A DNA stretch of 49,849 nt from Oscillospiraceae bacterium (lineage in GTDB: Bacteria > Bacillota > Clostridia > Oscillospirales > Oscillospiraceae): assembly GCA_020860205.1 (NCBI GenBank), contig JAJBUU010000063.1:1-49849 (forward strand), read 5' to 3'. Position 1 is the stretch's first letter. Each line of letters begins with the position of its first letter. Below, one piece after another: positions 9,355 to 18,446 of this stretch. The position numbers and the translations under genes are program-made. A model generated the notes under the pieces. That model saw nothing but the letters and a program-made list of their open reading frames with translations, did no database searches and was not told the DNA's origin.

Positions 9355-10290
9355 TCACTTTCGCGCGATCACGCGCTTTGCGGCTGCGGCGATGTCCTGC
9401 GCAGTCATACCAAATTGGGTTTGCAGCTCACCCAGCTTGCCGACTGCGCCGAAGCAGTCCGGAAAACCGATAAACTCCAGCGGTGTCGGGCGGCGCTGTG
9501 CCAGCGTTTCCGCAACCGCGCCGCAAAGCCCGCCTATCACGTTCTGGTTATCGCAGACTACCGCGCAGCCGGTCTTTTCGACCGACGCGACAACGGCGTC
9601 CGCGTCCAACGGCTTGACGGTGTGAATCCCCAGCACCTCCGCTGAAACGCCCGCCGCCGCGAGCGCATCCGCCGCGCCCATCGCCTGTTCGATTTCCAGG
9701 CCGGATGCAATCAGCGTCACATCCGTGCCGACGCGCAGCAGGTCCGCTGTCAGCAGGTCAAATGCATTCTGCGCGGGATAGACCGGCGGCGTGAGCTTGC
9801 GCGCCTGCCGCACATAAACCGGGCTAGGATAGTCCATAATCGCGGGCAGCGCCTTTGCATACTGCGCGCAGTCCGACGGTTCGTAAATCAGGAACCCCGG
9901 CATCGCGCGCATGATCGCGGTATCCTCCACGCTCATATGCGTGCCGCCGTTCATCGTCGCAGATACGCCGGGGTCTGTGCCGACCACGACGACCTTCAGC
10001 CCCGCATAGCTGACCGAGATGGCAAGCTGGTCGCAGGCGCGGCGTACCGCGAACGGCGTGAAGCTGAAAATCACAGGCTTATAGCCATAAGACGCCAGAC
10101 CCGCTGCGACAGAAGCCATATTTGCTTCCACAATGCCGACGTTCAATACACGTTCCGGAAAATCCTTCGCCAGTGAAAGCGTCCCGCAGGCCGTACCGAG
10201 ATCGGCGTTGATCACCACGACCTTATCGTCCTCCGCCATGCGCTGCCGCAAAAAATCCGCGACGACCTGCCGCATCACAATTTCACTCAT
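9355..10290 (-). CDS. Transketolase C-terminal subunit
   Basis: Transketolase pyrimidine-binding and C-terminal domains: VVINADLGTACGTLSLAKDFPERVLNVGIVEANMASVAAGLA... Confidence 0.92.
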   Translation of the reverse strand: MSEIVMRQVVADFLRQRMAEDDKVVVINADLGTACGTLSLAKDFPERVLNVGIVEANMASVAAGLASYGYKPVIFSFTPFAVRRACDQLAISVSYAGLKVVVVGTDPGVSATMNGGTHMSVEDTAIMRAMPGFLIYEPSDCAQYAKALPAIMDYPSPVYVRQARKLTPPVYPAQNAFDLLTADLLRVGTDVTLIASGLEIEQAMGAADALAAAGVSAEVLGIHTVKPLDADAVVASVEKTGCAVVCDNQNVIGGLCGAVAETLAQRRPTPLEFIGFPDCFGAVGKLGELQTQFGMTAQDIAAAAKRVIARK

Positions 10291-11126
10291 TTCGTCAGAC
10301 CTCCCTTCAGTTCCTCCAACGCCGCCGCGTGCTGCTCCGGCGTAAAGGACATACTGTGATTGCCGATCGGCGTTTGCTCCGCGCGGGAGTAACCGCGACC
10401 CTTCCGGGTGCGCAAAAGAATCATGGAAGGGCTGCCGCGATGCGATTTTGCCGCCTCCAGCGCCGCATCTATGGCGCGAATATCATGTCCGTCTATCTCC
10501 TGCACGAACCAGCCAAACGCGCGCCACTTGTCCCCCAGCGGCGCCAAAGCGCTGAGCTGATCCACATAGCCATCGATCTGCTCGCCGTTATAGTCCGTAA
10601 ATACGATCAGGCGCTCCAGCTTTTCGCGTGCGGCGAACATCGCGGCCTCCCAAATCTGGCCTTCCTCGCTCTCGCCGTCCCCGATCATCGCATATGTGTA
10701 AGCGCCGTCACCTGCAAGCCGCGAACCGATGGCGATGCCAACGGCACAGCTCAGCCCCTGTCCCAAAGACCCGGCAGTCATGTCCACGCCGGGGGTACGG
10801 AGCCGATCCACATGGCTGGGCAGACGGGTGCCAAGCCGGTTCATCGTGTGCAACCATTCGCGGTCAAAGTAGCCGCGGTCGGCCAGTATCGAATAAAGCA
10901 CCGGCCCACAGTGGCCCTTGGACAGCACAAAGCGGTCACGCCCCGGCTTGTCCGGTTGGCTGGGGTCGGCGCGCAAATGACGATAATACAGCGTCACCAG
11001 CGCTTCCACCGCCGAAAGGCTGCCGCCAACGTGTCCGCTCCCCACCGTGCCGATGGTGTCCACGATGAGATAGCGTATCTCCCGGCATTTTGCTTCCAGC
11101 TCTGAAACGATCTCCGAATCCATCAT
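10287..11126 (-). CDS. Transketolase N-terminal (TPP-binding) subunit
   Basis: GHVGGSLSAVEALVTLYY, DRFVLSKGHCGPVLYSILADRGYF, GDGESEEGQIWEAAMFA; start at MMDSEIV after GGAGGCAAACG. Confidence 0.92.
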   Translation of the reverse strand: MMDSEIVSELEAKCREIRYLIVDTIGTVGSGHVGGSLSAVEALVTLYYRHLRADPSQPDKPGRDRFVLSKGHCGPVLYSILADRGYFDREWLHTMNRLGTRLPSHVDRLRTPGVDMTAGSLGQGLSCAVGIAIGSRLAGDGAYTYAMIGDGESEEGQIWEAAMFAAREKLERLIVFTDYNGEQIDGYVDQLSALAPLGDKWRAFGWFVQEIDGHDIRAIDAALEAAKSHRGSPSMILLRTRKGRGYSRAEQTPIGNHSMSFTPEQHAAALEELKGGLTK

Positions 11127-11211
11127 CTTTCGTTTGCCTCCTTCTGCGGCGCAGCAGTGCCCCGCGTGAAATATGGTGTTTTCTTTTTCGTACAATTTTT
11201 TTGCGAAACAA

Positions 11212-11240
11212 ATTATATGCGTTTCCCTGTCGCTTGTCAA
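11212..11240 (-). promoter_or_regulatory. Sigma-A-type promoter of the transketolase operon
   Basis: Minus strand TTGACA-17-TATAAT. Confidence 0.75.
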
Positions 11241-11265
11241 GCGATTTCCGCACAGAGCGGCGCGC

Positions 11266-11302
11266 AAAAAACAGGCGAGCGCGGTTTTGTCACGCTCGCC
11301 TG
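11266..11302 (-). terminator. Terminator downstream of serA
   Basis: CAGGCGAGCG-loop-CGCTCGCCTG followed on the minus strand by TTTTTT. Confidence 0.85.
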
Positions 11303-11407
11303 CCGTCTTTATAATCCCCGTTTTTCGTGCGTTGATACGGATCCCATGAAAAAACGCCTTGCCAATAAAATCCGCATCAGAACCGGTGCCGTTTCGTGAA
11401 AGCCGTA

Positions 11408-12571
11408 TCAGCTCAGGACACGGACACGCAGCACTTCCTCCATAGCAGCGATGGTGTCTGTGATGTCCGGACCAAGCGGCGCGCCGGCGTCAATGATAGT
11501 ATAGGCCACGTTGCCGCGGGATTTGTTGATCATGTGCTCCACGTTGATATTCTGCGCAGCAATCAGGTCGAGGAAGCGGTTGAGCATCTTCGGAACATTG
11601 CGGTGGATGACGCACAGGCGGCAAACGCCCGCGCGCGCCAGACTGACGTTCGGCAGATTGACGGAATTTTTCAGATTTCCGTTCTCCAGATAGTCGTTCA
11701 GCTCCTCTGCGGCCATCACCGCGCACTTGTCCTCGCTCTCCGGCGTGGATGCGCCCAGATGCGGAGTTGCAACAACACCCGACACGCCGACGAGTTTATT
11801 ATTCGGGAAATCCGTGATATAACGCGCCACCTTGCCGCAGCTCAGGGCGGAGAGCATTGCGTTGTCGTCAATCAGCTCGCCACGCGCCAGATTGATGATG
11901 CGAACGCCGGGCTTCATTTTGGAGATCGCAGCAGCGTTGATCATACCGCGCGTTTCATCGTTGCAGTGTACCTGCACCATCAGATAATCGCTCTCGCGGA
12001 AAATGGTGTCAAGGTCGGCGGCGTGCTTCACCTCGCTGCGCAGCCGCCATGCGGCGTCCACCGAGAGATAGGGGTCGTAGCCCCAAACAGTCATGCCAAG
12101 CGAAAGCGCGGCGTTTGCCACGAGGGAGCCGATCGCGCCAAGACCAATGATACCAAGCGATTTGCCGCAGATCTCCGGTCCGACGAACGCCGCCTTGCCT
12201 TTTTCCACCTCTGCGGCCACGTTGTCATGACCGGCGATGGAACGCACCCATTCAATGCCGCCCGCAATGTCGCGCGAGGCCAGCATCAGAGCGCAGATCG
12301 CCAGCTCCTTCACCGCTTCCGCGTTCGCACCTGCGGTATTGAATACCGCGATGCCCGCCTCCGTGCAGCGATCCACCGGCACGTTATCTGTGCCGACGCC
12401 CGCGCGGGCGATCGCCAGCAGGCGGTCGCCAAACTCCATATCATGCAGCTTGGCGGAGCGGATGAGCAGTCCCTCCGGATTCTCCGCATCCACATTCACC
12501 ACATGACCGTTTTTGGCCAGCACGTCCAGCCCCTGCTGGGCGATTTTGTTCATTGTTTTAATCTCAGCCAT
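11408..12571 (-). CDS. serA: D-3-phosphoglycerate dehydrogenase
   Basis: SLGIIGLGAIGSLVANAALSLGMTVWGYDPYLS, ARGELIDDNAML, C-terminal ACT-like domain. Confidence 0.92.
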   Translation of the reverse strand: MAEIKTMNKIAQQGLDVLAKNGHVVNVDAENPEGLLIRSAKLHDMEFGDRLLAIARAGVGTDNVPVDRCTEAGIAVFNTAGANAEAVKELAICALMLASRDIAGGIEWVRSIAGHDNVAAEVEKGKAAFVGPEICGKSLGIIGLGAIGSLVANAALSLGMTVWGYDPYLSVDAAWRLRSEVKHAADLDTIFRESDYLMVQVHCNDETRGMINAAAISKMKPGVRIINLARGELIDDNAMLSALSCGKVARYITDFPNNKLVGVSGVVATPHLGASTPESEDKCAVMAAEELNDYLENGNLKNSVNLPNVSLARAGVCRLCVIHRNVPKMLNRFLDLIAAQNINVEHMINKSRGNVAYTIIDAGAPLGPDITDTIAAMEEVLRVRVLS

Positions 12572-13652
12572 TTTTCGCCTCATATTCTTTCATAAAGTCA
12601 ACCAGCGCCTGCACCGCTTTCATCGGCTGCGCGTTATAAACGGAAGCGCGCATTCCGCCCACGAGCCGGTGACCCTTCACGTTCAGGAACCCTGCGGCTG
12701 TGGCAGCCTTGCAGAATTCGGTATCCTTCTCCTTGTCGCCGGTGGTAAAGGTAACGTTCATATAGCTGCGCGCGTCCTTCTCCGCGCAGCCGTGGAACAG
12801 CCTGCTGTTATCCAGATAGTCATAGAGCAGACCGCTGCGCTCCTTGCGAAGCTCGCTCATTGCGGCGATGCCGCCCTGCTTCTCCAGCCATTTCAGCACC
12901 AGACCCAACATATAGATCGTATAGCAGGGCGGCGTGTTGTACATGGAGTCCTTGTCGATCATCGTCTTGTAGCTCATGATCAGCGGCGTAAAGGGCAGCT
13001 CATGTCCGGCCAGCTCCTTGCGGATGATCACAACAGTCACGCCGGCCGGAGCCATATTCTTCTGCGCGCCGGCATAGATGATGCCGTAGCGGCTGATGTC
13101 CACCGGCTGGGTCAGGATGTCCGAAGACATATCCGCCACCAGCGGCACATCGCCAACGTCCGGTACATAGTGCCACTCCGTACCGAACACGGTGTTGTTG
13201 GCGCAATAATGGAAGTAGCGCGCATCGGGGGTCAGCTTCAGCTCCTCCTGTTTGGGGATGCGGGTATGGTTGCAGTCTGAGGTATCCGCCGCAACATTGA
13301 CAGTGCCGAACTTCCGCGCCTCCTTGCAGGCGATGCCGGAGAAGTTGCCGGTGATGACATAATCTGCGGTTCCGTTCTCCCCCATCAGGTTGAGCGGGAC
13401 CATGGAAAACTGGGCGGAAGCGCCGCCTTGGAGGAACAGGACCTCATGCGTATCCGGAACGGCGAGCGCCTTTTTCAAATTCGCCTTTGTTTCGTCAAAA
13501 ATGCTCTGGTAAATCGCGGAGCGATGGCTCATCTCCATCACGGACATTCCGCTGCCGTTGAAGTCCAGCATTTCCGCCGCAGCGGTTTTCAGCGCCTCTT
13601 CCGGCAGGACGGCGGGGCCCGCCGCAAAATTGTAGGTCGTCTCTCTTGACAT
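12564..13652 (-). CDS. serC: Phosphoserine aminotransferase
   Basis: TYNFAAGPAVLPEEAL, YAGAQKNMAPAGVTVVIIRKEL, GGMRASVYNA; start MSRETTYNF after AGGAGG. Confidence 0.95.
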   Translation of the reverse strand: MSRETTYNFAAGPAVLPEEALKTAAAEMLDFNGSGMSVMEMSHRSAIYQSIFDETKANLKKALAVPDTHEVLFLQGGASAQFSMVPLNLMGENGTADYVITGNFSGIACKEARKFGTVNVAADTSDCNHTRIPKQEELKLTPDARYFHYCANNTVFGTEWHYVPDVGDVPLVADMSSDILTQPVDISRYGIIYAGAQKNMAPAGVTVVIIRKELAGHELPFTPLIMSYKTMIDKDSMYNTPPCYTIYMLGLVLKWLEKQGGIAAMSELRKERSGLLYDYLDNSRLFHGCAEKDARSYMNVTFTTGDKEKDTEFCKAATAAGFLNVKGHRLVGGMRASVYNAQPMKAVQALVDFMKEYEAKNG

Positions 13653-13736
13653 GGTTTCCATACCTCCTGAAGTATTTATAAAATGGTGGGTGCGCGTTCC
13701 TTTTTTTCGACTATCCATATTCTATTCAGATAATAA

Positions 13737-13765
13737 ATTATACTCCATCCACGGACGGAATTCAA
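13737..13765 (-). promoter_or_regulatory. Sigma-A-type promoter upstream of serC
   Basis: Minus strand TTGAAT-17-TATAAT. Confidence 0.65.
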
Positions 13766-14000
13766 ATATAATTTCGATGTTTTTTTCCGCCCCGTACCCG
13801 TTTTACTTTGTCACTTTCGCCGGATTTCCATCAAAAGCGCCTGATATTCGGCACATGGAGCGGCGCTACGGCCTCCGTCTGCGCTGCGTCCTTTCTCCGG
13901 CGCGTGGTCATTCCGGTCCCTCGCGTTTTTCCGTGCCGCAGCGCAGACCGGCGACCGAGCGCCATGAAACCCGCGATTTTTACAAATTCTTCATTTTGTC

Positions 14001-14030
14001 TTGCGTTCTAAGATACAAAAATGATATAAT
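14001..14030 (+). promoter_or_regulatory. Possible sigma-A-type promoter for the SLH protein
   Basis: TTGCGT-18-TATAAT with extended TG (TGATATAAT). Confidence 0.5.
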
Positions 14031-14102
14031 CATGGCGTATATTAGGAAACAGAAATTGGACTGAATACCAAAAATCCCAAAGAATGAGTTGTGAGGTGCG
14101 AT

Positions 14103-17100
14103 ATGAAACCTTGTGCAAAACGTTTTCTTGCCCTGCTCCTGGCTGTTTTGACCGTTTTCAGTCTGGGAGTCACGGCATTTGCCGACATCGCTCCGGCCAT
14201 CGACGTATCGGAAACATCCGTGAGCCTGTATGCCGGAAAATCCGCGGAAGTGGAATACTATGTTTCCGGCTCCGATGAGGTCGTCAGCGCGGCTTCCGTC
14301 AGCGCCAGCTCCAGCAACGACGACATCAGCGCAAAAATCGACGCTTCGTCCGGCACTGTGACCATCTCTGCCAGCTCCGGCATAGCTGCCCGCACCACAG
14401 GCGTTGTAACGCTGCGCATGACGGTGGACGGCTCTGAATACAGCTGCGACATCAGCGTCACCGTGCAGCCGGACGAGGTCAGCTCCGTGGAGATCATGCA
14501 GGACGGCAGCGCCGTCAGCATCGTCAACGTCCCGCTGGACGGCTCTGTGAAGCTCGCCGCCGCCGTCACCATGAAAAGCGGCGACACATACAGCAGCGCA
14601 AACTGGTCCAGCAGCGATACCTCTGTGGCCTCGCTCTCCGGCAGCGGCAGCTCCGTCACTGTCAGGGGCAACAGCATTGGCAGCGCGACCATTATCGCGT
14701 CGTATGACGGAGTGGAAAGCTCCGTCACCGTCAATGTTGTGGAGCAGTATGTAGAAAGCGTTTCCATCAGCACGTCCTCTCTCTCCCTCTATCTGGATGA
14801 AACGACTGCGCTCTCCGTGACGGTTTCCCCGTCGGATGCGGAATACTCCGTTGGCTGGACCTCCAGCAACACCGCTGTTGTCGCCGTCAGCGGCAGCGGC
14901 GTCTCCGCCACGCTGACCGCCGTGGCCGCTGGCAACGCGACCGTCACCGCAACGGTTACGGACAGCGTCAGCACCAGAACCGCCACCTGCGCCGTCACGG
15001 TTTCCAGCTCCGCCGCAGGCGACATCACCATCGGCCTGAGCGATACGGACGCTTATCTTTTCTCCTCCACAGGCAACACCGACGGAACCGCCGCATACAA
15101 AATCATCTATAATGAAGTCTACAACAAATCCGGCGGCAAACTCAGCTATATCAAGCTCGGCTCCGTATCGTCCGGCAGTAGCGTTGGCACGCTGTATGGC
15201 AACTCCAGCAAGAAGTCCCTCAGCACAAGCACAAAATACTATTACAGCACCAGTCAGACCTATTCCATGAGCAAGCTCTATTTTGTCCCCAAAAAAAGCG
15301 GAACCTACGAAATCGCTTACACCGCATATGATTCCTCCAATAACGCCCTGATGAGCGGCTCATTGCTGATCGTGGTGGACGATGACGGCGCATCCGCCGG
15401 CAACATCACCGTAAATCTGACCGATACGGACGCCTACCTCTTTTCCTCCACGGACAACGACGACGATACCGCCGCATACAAGACTATTTACAGCGGGGTC
15501 AACGAGGAGTCCGGCGGAACGCTCAGCTATGTCAAATTCGGGTCTGTCGCCTCCGGCAGCGCCGTCGGCACGCTCTATGGCAGCTCCAGCAAAAAGTCCC
15601 TCAGCACAAGCACGAAATATTATTACAGCACCAGCCAGACCTATTCGCTGAGCAAGCTCTACTTTGTCCCCAAAAAGACCGGTACTTACAAAATCGAATA
15701 TACCGCGTATGATTCCTCCGATGAGGAGCTGCTGGAAGGCTATCTGGTCATCGTCGTGGGTGACGGCGAGAGCGCCTCCGGCAACATCACCGTCAACCTG
15801 ACCGATACGGACGCTTACCTCTTTTCCTCCACGGACAACGATGACGACACCGCCGCATACAAGACCATCTATAACGAGGTCTACGACGAATCCGACAGCA
15901 AGCTCAGTTATATCAAGCTCGGCTCCGTCTATTCCGGCAGCGCCGTCGGCACGCTCTATGGCAGCTCCAGCAAAAAGTCCCTCAGCACAAGCACAAAGTA
16001 TTATTACAGCACAAGCCAGACCTACTCCATCAGCAAGCTTTACTTTGTACCCAAGAAAAGCGGAACCTACAAAATCGAATACACCGCCTATGATTCCTCC
16101 GACGATGAGATCATGGAAGGCTATCTGGTCATCGTCGTGGGCGACGACGATGGTTCCGCTTCGGGCAACATCACCATAAATCTGACCAATACGGACGCTT
16201 ATCTCTTTTCCTCCACGGACAACGATGACGACACCGCCGCATACAAGACCATCTATAACGAGGTCTACGACGAATCCGACAGCAAGCTCAGTTATATCAA
16301 GCTCGGCTCCGTCTATTCCGGCAGCGCCGTCGGCACGCTCTATGGCAGCTCCAGCAAAAAGTCCCTCAGCACAAGCACAAAGTATTATTACAGCACAAGC
16401 CAGACCTACTCCATCAGCAAGCTTTACTTTGTACCCAAGAAAAGCGGAACCTACAAAATCGAATACACCGCCTACGATTCCTCCGACGATGAGATCATGG
16501 AAGGCTATCTGGTCATCGTCGTGGGCGCCGACGATTCCAGCGTGAATGTGACCGTGACTGTGACGCTGGACGATGGCACGCCGTATGTATTTGGCGATTC
16601 CACCGATGCGGACGATGCTTCCGCTGCATCGGTCATCCGGGAGACCATCTACGACGGAACGGACGAAAACTACAGCTACATTATGTTCGATGATGTAAAA
16701 TCCGGCGGCTCCGTCGGCGTACTGTATTCCGACAGCGACGAGCTCACGCTGAGCACCGCGCGGAAATATTACAGAAGCGGCAGCAGCTACCTGGTGAGCG
16801 ACCTTTACTTTGTCCCCGCACAATCCGGCACCTATACCCGTGCGTTCACAGCCTATGACTCCGATGACGATGAGCTGGCCAGCGGTACGTTGCGCATCAT
16901 TGTGCCGAACACCGGCAGCTTCTCCGATGTAGAATATGACAGCTATTATTATGACGCTGTTGAGTGGGCATTGGACGAGGAAATTACCACCGGAACCAGC
17001 GACATCCTGTTCTCCCCCGATGCCTCCTGCACCCGTGCGCAGGCCGTGACCTTCCTCTGGCGCGCTGCCGGTTCCCCGAAGCCGACCTCCACGGAAAACC

Positions 17101-17441
17101 CCTTCACCGATGTGGACGAGGACGACTATTACTATGAGGCTGTGCTGTGGGCCGTGGAAAAGGAGATCGCCTTTGGCACAGGCAGCACCAATTTCAGCCC
17201 TGATATTTATGTGACCCGTGCGCATACCGTGACCTTCCTCTATCGTTATATGGGCAGCGAAACCACAACGGTCAATCCCTTTGACGATGTGCGCGCGACG
17301 GACTATTACTATGACGCCGTACTCTGGGCGGTTGAAAACGGCGTTACAACCGGAACAGACAGCACGACATTCTCCCCCAACAGCACCTGTGTCCGCGCGC
17401 AAATCATCACCTTCCTCTATCGCGCGATTGAGGAAAGCTAA
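14103..17441 (+). CDS. Secreted S-layer-homology (SLH) surface protein with Big_2 Ig-like domains and four to five tandem ~128-aa repeats
   Basis: Signal peptide MKPCAKRFLALLLAVLTVFSLGVTAFA; Big_2-like domains; repeats [G]NITVNLTDTDAYLFSSTDNDDDTAAYKTIY...; three C-terminal SLH motifs (FSDVEYDSYYYDAVEWALDEEITTGTSD...). Confidence 0.9.
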   Translation: MKPCAKRFLALLLAVLTVFSLGVTAFADIAPAIDVSETSVSLYAGKSAEVEYYVSGSDEVVSAASVSASSSNDDISAKIDASSGTVTISASSGIAARTTGVVTLRMTVDGSEYSCDISVTVQPDEVSSVEIMQDGSAVSIVNVPLDGSVKLAAAVTMKSGDTYSSANWSSSDTSVASLSGSGSSVTVRGNSIGSATIIASYDGVESSVTVNVVEQYVESVSISTSSLSLYLDETTALSVTVSPSDAEYSVGWTSSNTAVVAVSGSGVSATLTAVAAGNATVTATVTDSVSTRTATCAVTVSSSAAGDITIGLSDTDAYLFSSTGNTDGTAAYKIIYNEVYNKSGGKLSYIKLGSVSSGSSVGTLYGNSSKKSLSTSTKYYYSTSQTYSMSKLYFVPKKSGTYEIAYTAYDSSNNALMSGSLLIVVDDDGASAGNITVNLTDTDAYLFSSTDNDDDTAAYKTIYSGVNEESGGTLSYVKFGSVASGSAVGTLYGSSSKKSLSTSTKYYYSTSQTYSLSKLYFVPKKTGTYKIEYTAYDSSDEELLEGYLVIVVGDGESASGNITVNLTDTDAYLFSSTDNDDDTAAYKTIYNEVYDESDSKLSYIKLGSVYSGSAVGTLYGSSSKKSLSTSTKYYYSTSQTYSISKLYFVPKKSGTYKIEYTAYDSSDDEIMEGYLVIVVGDDDGSASGNITINLTNTDAYLFSSTDNDDDTAAYKTIYNEVYDESDSKLSYIKLGSVYSGSAVGTLYGSSSKKSLSTSTKYYYSTSQTYSISKLYFVPKKSGTYKIEYTAYDSSDDEIMEGYLVIVVGADDSSVNVTVTVTLDDGTPYVFGDSTDADDASAASVIRETIYDGTDENYSYIMFDDVKSGGSVGVLYSDSDELTLSTARKYYRSGSSYLVSDLYFVPAQSGTYTRAFTAYDSDDDELASGTLRIIVPNTGSFSDVEYDSYYYDAVEWALDEEITTGTSDILFSPDASCTRAQAVTFLWRAAGSPKPTSTENPFTDVDEDDYYYEAVLWAVEKEIAFGTGSTNFSPDIYVTRAHTVTFLYRYMGSETTTVNPFDDVRATDYYYDAVLWAVENGVTTGTDSTTFSPNSTCVRAQIITFLYRAIEES
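15018..16920 (+). repeat. In-gene tandem repeats (unit about 128 aa; copies starting near 15018, 15399, 15780, 16164, diverged fifth at 16543)
   Basis: Repeated DTDAYLFSST...KKSLSTSTKYYYSTSQTYS.SKLYFVPKKSGTY.IEYTAYDSS; units 3 and 4 almost identical in nucleotides at 384-bp spacing. Confidence 0.95.
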
Positions 17442-17466
17442 CTGCATCATAACAGCTCAAGCCCCC

Positions 17467-17489
17467 GATGTGCTTTTCGGGGGCTTGAC
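17467..17489 (+). terminator. Hairpin downstream of the SLH gene (weak terminator, overlaps next promoter)
   Basis: CAAGCCCCCGA-tgtgcttt-TCGGGGGCTTG, without a strong U-tract. Confidence 0.4.
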
Positions 17490-17513
17490 AAATCTTTACG
17501 CAGGATTTATTCT
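17485..17513 (+). promoter_or_regulatory. Sigma-A-type promoter for the TM1266-like gene
   Basis: TTGACA-17-TATTCT. Confidence 0.65.
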
Positions 17514-17550
17514 ATAATTTGATTATTTTTTATCAGGAGGTTGATTTTCT

Positions 17551-17799
17551 ATGGAAACCAGAATCGCAGCGATTTCCATCCTCGTATCTGACGCAAGCGC
17601 GGTGGAACAGCTCAACGCCATCCTGCATACTTACAGCGATTGCATCATTGGCCGTATGGGTATCCCCTACCGCAAACGCAATGTGAATATCATCTGTCTT
17701 GCGGTGGATGCGCCCGTGGAAACGATCAACGGCCTGACCGGAAAAATCGGTCGGCTGGACGGTGTGACCGCCCGCGCAACCTATTCCGCGCAGGATTGA
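17551..17799 (+). CDS. TM1266-family (iron-only hydrogenase system regulator) ACT-like protein
   Basis: METRIAAISILVSDASAVEQLNAILHTYSDCIIGRMGIPYRKRNVNIICLAVDAPVETINGLTGKIGRLDGVTARATYS. Confidence 0.82.
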   Translation: METRIAAISILVSDASAVEQLNAILHTYSDCIIGRMGIPYRKRNVNIICLAVDAPVETINGLTGKIGRLDGVTARATYSAQD

Positions 17800-17832
17800 T
17801 CGGACATACGTAGGGAAAGGAGTCATCTGAAA

Positions 17833-18357
17833 ATGAAAAACGAAGCCTTAGAAACGCTGAAAGGCCGCCGTTCCATCCGCAGCTTCAAAGCGGAGCAAAT
17901 AACAGATGCGGAACTGAACGCCGTATTGGAGGCCGGAACTTATGCGCCGACTGCCGCCGGAACACAGGGCGCTGTCATTGTGGCCGTGCAGGACCCGGCC
18001 GACGTGGCGCAGCTTGACGCCATGAACGCAGCCGTGCTTGGCAAAGAAGGCCTGCACCCCTATTACGGCGCGCCCACGATTTTGCTCGTATTTGCAACGG
18101 AAAAGGCAATGGTACCGGAAACAGACTGCGCCCTCGTTGGAGGGAATCTGTTAAACGCGGCGTATGCCGCCGGACTCGGTTCCTGCTGGATACATCGCTC
18201 TAAGGAGATGTTTGCATCCGCAGCGGGTAAGACGCTGCTCAAAAAATGGGGATTGCCGGACAATTTGACCGCCTTTTGCTCCATCGCGCTGGGTTATGCG
18301 GACTGTCCGCAGCCCAAAGCGCCCGCCCGCAGAGAGGGCTATATTGTCCGCGTGTGA
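17833..18357 (+). CDS. Nitroreductase family protein
   Basis: LKGRRSIRSFKAEQITDAELNAVLEAGTYAPTAAGTQ...GLGSCWIHRSKE. Confidence 0.92.
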   Translation: MKNEALETLKGRRSIRSFKAEQITDAELNAVLEAGTYAPTAAGTQGAVIVAVQDPADVAQLDAMNAAVLGKEGLHPYYGAPTILLVFATEKAMVPETDCALVGGNLLNAAYAAGLGSCWIHRSKEMFASAAGKTLLKKWGLPDNLTAFCSIALGYADCPQPKAPARREGYIVRV

Positions 18358-18396
18358 CCAATTTTGGGAACGCACAGGACCGCATCAAACAGATGC

Positions 18397-18440
18397 AAAA
18401 AAGATGCGTGGCTTTCCGGAAAAGAGCCGCGCATCTTTTT
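18397..18440. terminator. Bidirectional rho-independent terminator
   Basis: AAAAAAGATGCGTGGCT-loop-AGCCGCGCATCTTTTT between convergent genes. Confidence 0.85.
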
Positions 18441-18446
18441 GTTGTC

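Noticed and set aside
8977-9355. Plus-strand ORFs 9012-9473 and 9040-9279 as genes
   Set aside because: Overlap terminators, the repeat and the transketolase 3' end; no SD and no family resemblance
13800-13960. Possible fifth copy of the dispersed repeat (TGCGTCCTTTCTCCGGCGCGTGGTC resembles TGCGTCCTTTTCCGGCGCAGGTC near 8864)
   Set aside because: Lacks the GGCATCCCC core; similarity is too short to count without alignment
15018-16540. Regular repeats as a possible CRISPR array
   Set aside because: Repeat unit is 384 bp, in frame and coding; no short repeat/spacer pattern and no cas genes
15360-17450. 696-aa minus-strand ORF
   Set aside because: Antisense to the repeats of the SLH protein; its repeats mirror the sense-strand repeats
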